From: JAVBNW01 sp031551255
GTDB lineage: Bacteria; Bacillota; Clostridia; Christensenellales; UBA1750
Reading direction: 5' to 3'
DNA length: 6,645 bases
NCBI GenBank assembly: GCA_031551255.1
Contig: JAVBNW010000153.1
Location: 1-6,645 of the forward strand
The position numbers and the translations under genes were made by a program. Below are positions 1-4,624 of the stretch, piece after piece. The notes beneath the pieces were generated by a model, which saw only the letters and a program-made list of their open reading frames with translations, made no database searches and was not told the DNA's origin. Every line of letters begins with the position of its first letter. The first letter of the stretch is position 1.

Positions 1-43
1 TCAGCGTTTTGTGGGAGAAAGAAGAAGGAAGAACGCATGCTTC

Positions 44-105
44 GCGCCCTCTTCTTCGTCATTCTTGATCCATAAAACCACCACAGCGGTTTTGAGGAAG
101 AGGAG
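44..105 (+). repeat. Direct repeat R, copy 1
   Basis: This unit starts with GCGCCCTC, runs through a TTCTTCGTC/ATTCTT pyrimidine tract and ends in a 32 bp block (74-105). That block matches 281-312 with a single A/G difference. The mismatch falls in the stem of the hairpin that is perfect in copy 2, so this copy folds less well. A purine-rich AAGAACG-containing tract precedes both copies. Confidence 0.8.
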
Positions 106-122
106 GAGCGGCTCGTCGGTTT

Positions 123-180
123 GCACTACGCTCCGAAATCCGACCAAACTGCCGTAGGGTGGGATTTTTTGCGCTGCGTG
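123..180 (+). terminator. Terminator-like repeat element T, copy 1 (plus-strand sense)
   Basis: Read on the plus strand, GCACTACGC is followed by an imperfect hairpin. AAATCCGACC (136-145) pairs with 158-167 with one G-G mismatch, around a 12-base loop, and a run of six T (165-170) starts within the distal arm. The element then ends with GCGCTGCGTG. The shape fits a rho-independent terminator for a plus-strand gene ending left of the window. The same element occurs in the opposite orientation at 317-373, sharing both outer boundaries. Confidence 0.5.
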
Positions 181-191
181 AAACCTTCTCT

Positions 192-219
192 TTCCAAAGA
201 AACTGAGGTTTCTTTGGAA
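192..219. repeat. Perfect 12 bp hairpin with TGAG loop
   Basis: TTCCAAAGAAAC (192-203) and its exact reverse complement (208-219) flank a TGAG loop. The stem is AT-rich, unlike the other hairpins here, and is not a copy of them. It lies between terminator-like copy 1 and direct repeat copy 2. Its function is unknown. Confidence 0.75.
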
Positions 220-241
220 TTAAGAAGAACGGGGGAAACGT

Positions 242-312
242 GCGCCCTCGTTTCTTACTTCGTCGTTCTTTTTACTCCTCAAAACCGCCACAGCGGTTTT
301 GAGGAAGAGGAG
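242..312 (+). repeat. Direct repeat R, copy 2
   Basis: This is the second copy of the unit at 44-105, offset by about 207 bases at its right end and slightly longer in the pyrimidine tract. It contains a perfect 13 bp inverted repeat with a four-base loop: TCCTCAAAACCGC at 276-288, loop CACA at 289-292, and the complement at 293-305. The right end (307-316) also forms an inverted repeat with 374-383. Confidence 0.8.
276..305. repeat. Perfect 13 bp hairpin with CACA loop
   Basis: The arms 276-288 and 293-305 are exact reverse complements around a four-base loop. The element sits inside repeat copy 2. On the minus strand it lies about 75 bases past the oxidoreductase stop, so it could protect transcript 3' ends. 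There is no T-tract directly after the stem on either strand, so I do not call it a terminator. Confidence 0.75.
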
Positions 313-316
313 ATTC

Positions 317-373
317 CACGGAGCGCAAAACTCCCACCATGCCGCAGCATGGTGGGAGTGAGGGGCGTAGTGC
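317..373 (-). terminator. Terminator-like repeat element T, copy 2, probable terminator of the oxidoreductase gene
   Basis: On the minus strand a perfect 13 bp stem (359-347 with 342-330, four-base loop 346-343) begins 22 bases after the oxidoreductase stop codon and runs into TTTT (330-327). The T-run is short, so termination may be partial. The element shares GCACTACGC and TTTTGCGCT ends with the copy at 123-180, in reverse orientation. Outer arms GAGGAGATTC (307-316) and GAATCTCCTC (374-383) enclose it, and the right arm overlaps the stop codon. Confidence 0.55.
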
Positions 374-381
374 GAATCTCC

Positions 382-1476
382 TCAGAACGTAACAGTTTTG
401 CCCGTTTTGGCGGATTCGTAAATCGCCTCGAGCAGCTGGGTGACCACGATCGCCTGCTCCGGCTTGGTGAGCAGCGGCTTTTTATCATCCAGCACATGGG
501 CGATCCACATGCGGGCTTCGACATCCGCGGCGGATTCGTTCTTGCCGTCGTAGAACGCAACCCCGCCCGCGCCCAAGTCGATTTCCTGCGTATAGGTGTT
601 GGAGAAGCGCTCGCCGTTGATGCGCAGCGCGCCGCCCTCGCCCAGCATATCCGCGCCGGCCTTTGTGCCGCACAGGATCGTCTTGGCCTCGTCGACCAAT
701 AGCGTGTTGAGCGCCCAAGAGGATTCCAGCCAGATCGTCGCGCCGTTTTTCATCTTGATCATGCCAAAGGCGCTGTCTTCTACGGTAAACTTTTTAGGGT
801 CCCACGGGCCCCACGCGTTGGCGGCATTTTTGGTGTCGGCCAGCTTGCGGAACACCGAACCCATCACCGATTCCGGCTCGTAGTTGTCCATCATCCACAG
901 CGTAAGATCCAGCGCATGGGTGCCGATGTCGATGAGCGGGCCGCCGCCCTGCTTTTCTTCATCGAGGAATACGCCCCAGGTCGGCACCGCGCGGCGACGG
1001 ATCGCCTGCGCGCGAGCATAGTATACCTCGCCCAGCTCGCCGTTTTCGCACATCTTCTTCAGGTGCAAGCTGTCGGGACGGAAGCGATTCTGATAGCCGA
1101 TCGTAAGCTTTTTGCCGGTCGCCTTCGCGGTATCGAGCATCAGCTTGGCTTCGGCATAATTTTTCGCCATCGGTTTTTCGCACATGACGTGCTTGCCGGC
1201 CTTGAGCGCATCGACGGTAATCGGAGAGTGCGAGATGTTTGGTGTGAGCACATGCACGACGTCGATCGAGGCATCTTTGAGAAGCTCGTGATAATCGGCG
1301 TACGTTTTCGCATCCTTCGCGCCGTATTTCTTGGCCGCCTCGGCCGCGCGCTCGGGGATGATATCGCAGAAGGCCACCATATCTACGTTGTCAAGCTTGG
1401 AGAGGCTGGGCATATGCTTGCCGTTGGCGATGCCGCCGCAACCGATGATACCGATTTTAACTTTCTTGGCGGGCAA
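382..1476 (-). CDS. Gfo/Idh/MocA family NAD(P)-dependent oxidoreductase
   Basis: This is a 364-residue cytoplasmic dehydrogenase of the family that oxidises or reduces sugars, inositols and related polyols. The N-terminal Rossmann fold shows GIIGCGGIA at residues 9-17. EKP at 100-102 supplies the usual lysine near the nicotinamide. GGGPLIDIGTHALD (177-190) carries the family's Asp183/His187 motif at the start of the C-terminal alpha/beta domain. Length is typical and no signal peptide is seen. The start is TTG at 1476, chosen because GGAGG lies 9 bases upstream and the next residues lead directly into the Rossmann strand. Upstream lies a likely promoter and downstream a hairpin terminator, so it is probably a monocistronic unit. 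Substrate cannot be told from sequence. The family assignment is secure, the specific reaction is not. Confidence 0.93.
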   Translation of the reverse strand: MPAKKVKIGIIGCGGIANGKHMPSLSKLDNVDMVAFCDIIPERAAEAAKKYGAKDAKTYADYHELLKDASIDVVHVLTPNISHSPITVDALKAGKHVMCEKPMAKNYAEAKLMLDTAKATGKKLTIGYQNRFRPDSLHLKKMCENGELGEVYYARAQAIRRRAVPTWGVFLDEEKQGGGPLIDIGTHALDLTLWMMDNYEPESVMGSVFRKLADTKNAANAWGPWDPKKFTVEDSAFGMIKMKNGATIWLESSWALNTLLVDEAKTILCGTKAGADMLGEGGALRINGERFSNTYTQEIDLGAGGVAFYDGKNESAADVEARMWIAHVLDDKKPLLTKPEQAIVVTQLLEAIYESAKTGKTVTF

Positions 1477-1485
1477 TGTAATCGA

Positions 1486-1490
1486 CCTCC
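1486..1490 (-). promoter_or_regulatory. Ribosome binding site deciding the TTG start
   Basis: GGAGG, within AGGATGGAGGT, sits 9 bases before the TTG at 1476. No ATG in frame has a comparable site, so this supports TTG as the initiation codon of the oxidoreductase. Confidence 0.75.
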
Positions 1491-1507
1491 ATCCTGATTT
1501 CCGTTTT

Positions 1508-1520
1508 GTGTATTGTACAC
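1508..1520. promoter_or_regulatory. Small dyad over the -10 box, possible operator
   Basis: GTGTA and TACAC form a perfect 5 bp inverted repeat around TTG and cover the proposed -10 hexamer. A repressor bound here would block the promoter. The arms are short enough to occur by chance, and no regulator gene is in view. Confidence 0.25.
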
Positions 1521-1540
1521 CACGCGCCTGAAAAACACAA
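1512..1540 (-). promoter_or_regulatory. Sigma-A type promoter candidate for the oxidoreductase gene
   Basis: On the minus strand TTGTGT (1540-1535) and TACAAT (1517-1512) are separated by exactly 17 bases. The -10 matches the consensus in five of six positions, the -35 in three. Transcription would start near 1505, leaving a leader of about 30 bases that contains the ribosome binding site. It lies just past the stop of the lipoprotein gene. Confidence 0.5.
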
Positions 1541-1557
1541 CGCGAGGGAAGGCCGCG

Positions 1558-2499
1558 CTAGCCGGGCAGAGCGGCGTCTTCTCTGATGATATAGTCGGGA
1601 GAGTATTCGTTGATGGGGCCGTAGGAAAGAAGCGTGCATCGTTCAAGGGAAAGCTTGTAGGGAAGAAGCAGGTCGGAAAAATCCCCGGAGATTGCGTACA
1701 TTGCGTTCGGCTCTATCAGGGGGATATCTACGAAAGCGCAAAAGACGCCCTTGGAAAGAGGATCCTGCCCAAGGGCGGTCAAAAGCTTCGCATCCCCATT
1801 TTCAAATTGATAAAAGCCCGAAGTAAGCCGTATGCGTTTGCCGCTGAACTGCGCAAGCCCTCCGTCGGGCGCTTCCTTGCACAGGCGCGTGAATGTGTCC
1901 ACCGGCATGATGGTATCGTCCATGCTCTTGGCCTTTTCAGCGGAGATATACGTTGATTGGGGAGAGATCACAGACAGCAAAAGAGTAGGGGTTACCTCCG
2001 GCGTGGGCATATACGCCAGGCGCACGGCCTCCCGGTCGCCAAACCAGAACTTGCGGATGACATATTCGTCGGCATCAAGGGAGCAACCGTCGAACTGTTT
2101 CATGTAGTCGATCTGCTCCGAGCCGATGTCGCCAAAGCACTCATCGACGCTCCGTATCAGCGCGGCGGCGATTTCCCGGTATTCCTGCGCGTCTTGTGTT
2201 TCTATGGTAAAAGAGAAAATGCAGTCGGACAGCGCGCCGGCGGAGTCGTCCTCGTAGTCGTAGTAAAACCGACCGCCGACGGAGTGGCCCATAAAGGAAA
2301 GGTCTTCAAAGTAGTCAAAGTCCGCCTCGCTTGCGCAGATCTCGGGGCAAGCGGCCCAAACGTCGCCGCGCGGCATGCCGGGGCTTATGCCGAGCTCGTC
2401 AAGCAGGCTGCCCGCGGGTTCGCTTTTTGCCGGGCAGCCTCCAAGGAATGAAATGCACAAGACCCATGCGAAGAGGATCGTTATGGTGCGTTTGCGCAT
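1558..2499 (-). CDS. Unrecognised lipoprotein, 313 residues
   Basis: The product begins with a short basic segment (MRKR), a hydrophobic core and a lipobox LGGC with Cys22 as the predicted lipidation site. It should therefore be exported and anchored on the outer face of the membrane. Residues 32-50 (LLDELGISPGMPRGDVWAA) resemble the short GMxxxxV-type motif of SmpA/OmlA-like folds. The C-terminal part (about 218-292) has a beta-rich pattern that could be a small OB-type domain. Both likenesses are impressions, not identifications. Several cysteines remain in the mature part (51, 56, 93, 121, 139, 207, 254, 288). The ATG at 2499 is preceded by AAAGGCGG 8 bases upstream, a moderate binding site. 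The gene begins 24 bases after the csaA-like stop, so it is probably the last gene of that operon. Function unknown. Confidence 0.85.
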   Translation of the reverse strand: MRKRTITILFAWVLCISFLGGCPAKSEPAGSLLDELGISPGMPRGDVWAACPEICASEADFDYFEDLSFMGHSVGGRFYYDYEDDSAGALSDCIFSFTIETQDAQEYREIAAALIRSVDECFGDIGSEQIDYMKQFDGCSLDADEYVIRKFWFGDREAVRLAYMPTPEVTPTLLLSVISPQSTYISAEKAKSMDDTIMPVDTFTRLCKEAPDGGLAQFSGKRIRLTSGFYQFENGDAKLLTALGQDPLSKGVFCAFVDIPLIEPNAMYAISGDFSDLLLPYKLSLERCTLLSYGPINEYSPDYIIREDAALPG

Positions 2500-2523
2500 G
2501 CCGCTTACCGCCTTTACATGAGG

Positions 2524-2853
2524 TTAGCCCAGTTTACAGCCGTTTTCGACCGGGCGATCAGGCGCGATCGGCACCACGCCGCCCAGGGTTCCAGCACGAG
2601 CGCTTGGGATAGGAACCCCACAATGAGCTTGGGCGGAAAATTAACAACCCCTAGCACCTGTTTGCCGATCGGTTTATCGGCGGTATAAAGCTCCGTCGCC
2701 TGCGCGCCGGATGTCAGGATGCCGATCTCCGCTCCAAAGTCGATTTCCATGCGGATGGCGGGCTTGTGCGCGCCGCCGAGAGGCTCGGCGGCTATAACGG
2801 TCCCCTGCGCGGATGTCGATTTTTACAAAATCGTCAAAGGATATGGACGGCAG
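2524..2853 (-). pseudogene. csaA: CsaA-like tRNA-binding-fold (EMAP/OB) protein, doubly frameshifted
   Basis: CsaA proteins are small dimeric OB-fold, tRNA-binding-domain proteins of about 110 residues, proposed as export chaperones. Three frames join into one family-like protein of about 109 residues. The N-terminal part contains SFDDFVKIDIRAG. An extra G in the G4 run at 2802-2805 shifts frame, and TVIAAEPLGGAHKPAIR leads into MEIDFG. The middle contains IGKQVLGVVNFPP. After LVL a G appears missing (about 2591-2592), and the product continues TLGGVVPIAP and ends with NGCKLG at the stop 2524-2526. The two indels cancel, so the end returns to the starting frame. No ATG is present at the N-terminus: CTG at 2853 has GGGGAGGG 7 bases upstream, and ATA at 2844 stands where many relatives have Met. 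Sequence in all three parts is well conserved, so this is either a very recent pseudogene or sequencing error in G-runs. Confidence 0.85.
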
Positions 2854-2860
2854 CGCGATC

Positions 2861-2868
2861 CCCTCCCC
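2861..2868 (-). promoter_or_regulatory. Ribosome binding site of the csaA-like gene
   Basis: GGGGAGGG lies 7 bases before CTG at 2853 and in the 34-base gap after the upstream stop. It is the main reason for placing the start at CTG, despite the lack of an ATG. Confidence 0.55.
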
Positions 2869-2887
2869 GGCTTTTCTTGTTAAAATT

Positions 2888-4624
2888 CTATGCCTCGGGA
2901 AACATCATGTTGTCCACGTACAAGTCCTGGAAATCGGCGCGCAGCGAAAGTTCGATATAGCGCATCCGCTCGCGCAGAGTGGCGGCCCGGGCGCGGATAC
3001 TTTTATTGAGCACCGCCATGCGCGCCCCGGCTCCGGCGGCGTTTCCCGCCGCGCGCAAGTTCGCCCTCAGCGCGCGGGGCAAAAGGCCGATGCGGCACGC
3101 GCTGTCCGGGTCGATATGGCTGCCGAAGCCGCCTGCCAGATAGGTTTCGGCAATATCTTCCGCACGGAGTCCCGCTTCTTTTAGTAGAATTTCAATGCCC
3201 GCGGCGATGGCGGCCTTGGCTAGCTGCACTTCGCGCAGATCCTTTTGCGTAAGGTATACGCCGCCCGCAATGCGCACGGCCGGCTTGTCGTCTACCGGGA
3301 AACTGAGCGCGCCTAGTTTTTCCTCGTCGAAGCGGCCGGTGTCTTCTACCGCGCCTAAGCCAAGCAGGGCTGCCACCGCATCCACGAGCCCGCTGCCGCA
3401 GATGCCCTGGGGGGCTGCTCCGCCGATCGTTTCGATGCCCAGCAAACCGTCTGCAGGCCACACCTTAGCAACCGCGCCGCGCACGCCGCCCATGCCGCAG
3501 GCGATGTGCGCGCCTTCAAACGCCGGGCCTGCGGCGGTGGAGCAACACAGCAACTGTCCGTCCGACGCAAGCGCCATCTCGCCGTTCGTGCCGATATCCA
3601 CCAGCAGTCGGGGCGGGCCGTCCGCATCCAGCGCGCAGGCGAGCGCCGCGCCTACGGTATCCGCGCCCACATACCCCGCGATGCACGGCATAAGGGTTGC
3701 GACGGCGCGCGGGCATCCAAGACTAAGGCTATCGGCGGGCAGGTCAAAGCCTCGCGCCACCGTGGGCGCAAAGGGGGATACCGCGATGCCGCCGACGGGC
3801 GCGCCCAGCAAAAGGTGCATCATCACCGTATTGCCTACTAAAGCAATGTGATAAATGTCTTGCGTGGAAATGCCGCTTTCTTCACATAGCCTCGCAGCGA
3901 TGCCGGCGATCTGCCCACGGATCGCGCTTGAGAGCGCGTGAAGTCCGCCATCCGTGGCGGCCGCATCGCAGCGGCTGATTACATCCGCGCCGTATGCCCT
4001 CTGCGCGTTGAGTTCCGATGCCGCGCCGAGCTGCTCACCGGTCGATAGATCCATCAAATAACCGACCACGGTCGTGGTTCCGATGTCGACCGCGATGCCG
4101 TATGCGGCGCAGTCATCCCTTCCCGCCAGCAGCGTACCGCCGTCGTACAGCGCCATAAACGGGCGTTTCAGCTCGCCAAGCACGGCGCACGAGGGTGCGC
4201 TGAGCGGGCCTATGCTCTGCTCCAGGCGGCTAAAGTCGTCTCGCGGATCCTCGATGGTGGCGGCGCTCAGTTTAGCCTCCCTAACGGTTACCGCAGGGTC
4301 GCATCCGGCGGCCGCAATGCCGCCCTCCGTCTGAATTTGGGCGGCGGCTTCCTGCGCAAGCCATACGCGCATGCCCTCGAGCGCGGGAACGGCGCACGCG
4401 AGCCGATAGCCCTCGCCGATTTGCGCTTCTGTCAGAAAATCGCGTTCGCCGGGCAAGGGCTCGCCCGCTTCCTCTATCCGTACGCGGCACTTGCCACAGA
4501 AGCAGCGTCCGCCGCAGGGCGCATCGAGGGGAACGCCCGCCCTTGTCAAGGCGGCGTATAAGCTATCGCCCTGTACGGCCTGGATGTCTTCCCACCGGCC
4601 GTTTCTTTCCAGATGAAGGGTCAT
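2888..4624 (-). CDS. RACo-like [2Fe-2S] ASKHA-type protein (DUF4445 family), probable ATP-dependent corrinoid-protein reductive activator
   Basis: This 578-residue cytoplasmic protein has the layout of RACo/RamA-type activators, which use ATP to reduce inactive Co(II) corrinoid proteins to Co(I). The N-terminal ferredoxin domain has Cys37-x5-Cys43-x2-Cys46 and Cys77, the [2Fe-2S] ligands, with an extra Cys41. The ASKHA-like part shows VDIGTTT (179-185), VGNTVMMHLLLG (263-274), VDIGTNGEM (342-350), GPAFEGAHIACGMGG (366-380), ICGSGLVDA (408-416) and AGGFGSHID (497-505). The frame is open up to 4765, but the ATG at 4624 is chosen because GGGAGG lies 7 bases upstream and the ferredoxin strand begins at once. 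It starts inside the YgiQ gene, overlapping by 62 bases, so expression is probably coupled. No corrinoid protein or methyltransferase is in view, so the partner is unknown. Confidence 0.9.
   Translation of the reverse strand: MTLHLERNGRWEDIQAVQGDSLYAALTRAGVPLDAPCGGRCFCGKCRVRIEEAGEPLPGERDFLTEAQIGEGYRLACAVPALEGMRVWLAQEAAAQIQTEGGIAAAGCDPAVTVREAKLSAATIEDPRDDFSRLEQSIGPLSAPSCAVLGELKRPFMALYDGGTLLAGRDDCAAYGIAVDIGTTTVVGYLMDLSTGEQLGAASELNAQRAYGADVISRCDAAATDGGLHALSSAIRGQIAGIAARLCEESGISTQDIYHIALVGNTVMMHLLLGAPVGGIAVSPFAPTVARGFDLPADSLSLGCPRAVATLMPCIAGYVGADTVGAALACALDADGPPRLLVDIGTNGEMALASDGQLLCCSTAAGPAFEGAHIACGMGGVRGAVAKVWPADGLLGIETIGGAAPQGICGSGLVDAVAALLGLGAVEDTGRFDEEKLGALSFPVDDKPAVRIAGGVYLTQKDLREVQLAKAAIAAGIEILLKEAGLRAEDIAETYLAGGFGSHIDPDSACRIGLLPRALRANLRAAGNAAGAGARMAVLNKSIRARAATLRERMRYIELSLRADFQDLYVDNMMFPEA

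Larger units (their letters stand above)
1..381. other. Gene-free, repeat-dense intergenic region
   Basis: No convincing coding region lies here. The open frames that cross it continue antisense into the oxidoreductase gene or are short, and none has family motifs. Base composition differs from the genes, with purine-rich and pyrimidine-rich tracts such as those at 15-32 and 46-67. The stretch is built from two direct repeats (44-105, 242-312), two oppositely oriented terminator-like elements (123-180, 317-373) and a separate hairpin (192-219). A plus-strand terminator-like signal near its left part suggests that a convergent gene may end just outside the window. Its overall look is that of a BIME-like palindromic mosaic, but I do not recognise a named repeat family. 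Confidence 0.7.

Noticed and set aside
44..373. Repeats as a CRISPR array
   Set aside because: Only two direct copies about 207 bases apart, with other structured elements between them rather than spacers of uniform length, and no cas gene in view.
121..702. Plus-strand open frame of 193 residues
   Set aside because: It crosses the repeat region and then runs antisense to the oxidoreductase gene. It shows no family motif and is explained by GC-rich codon use on the other strand.
1530..1560. Rho-independent terminator after the lipoprotein gene
   Set aside because: Only a four-base CGCG pairing precedes the TTGTGTTTTT tract, too weak to call, and the same T-rich stretch serves as the -35 region of the next promoter.
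2514..2750. A 78-residue open frame read as a separate small gene
   Set aside because: Its start is an internal Met and its last part is out of frame relative to the family. It is the middle segment of the doubly frameshifted csaA-like gene.
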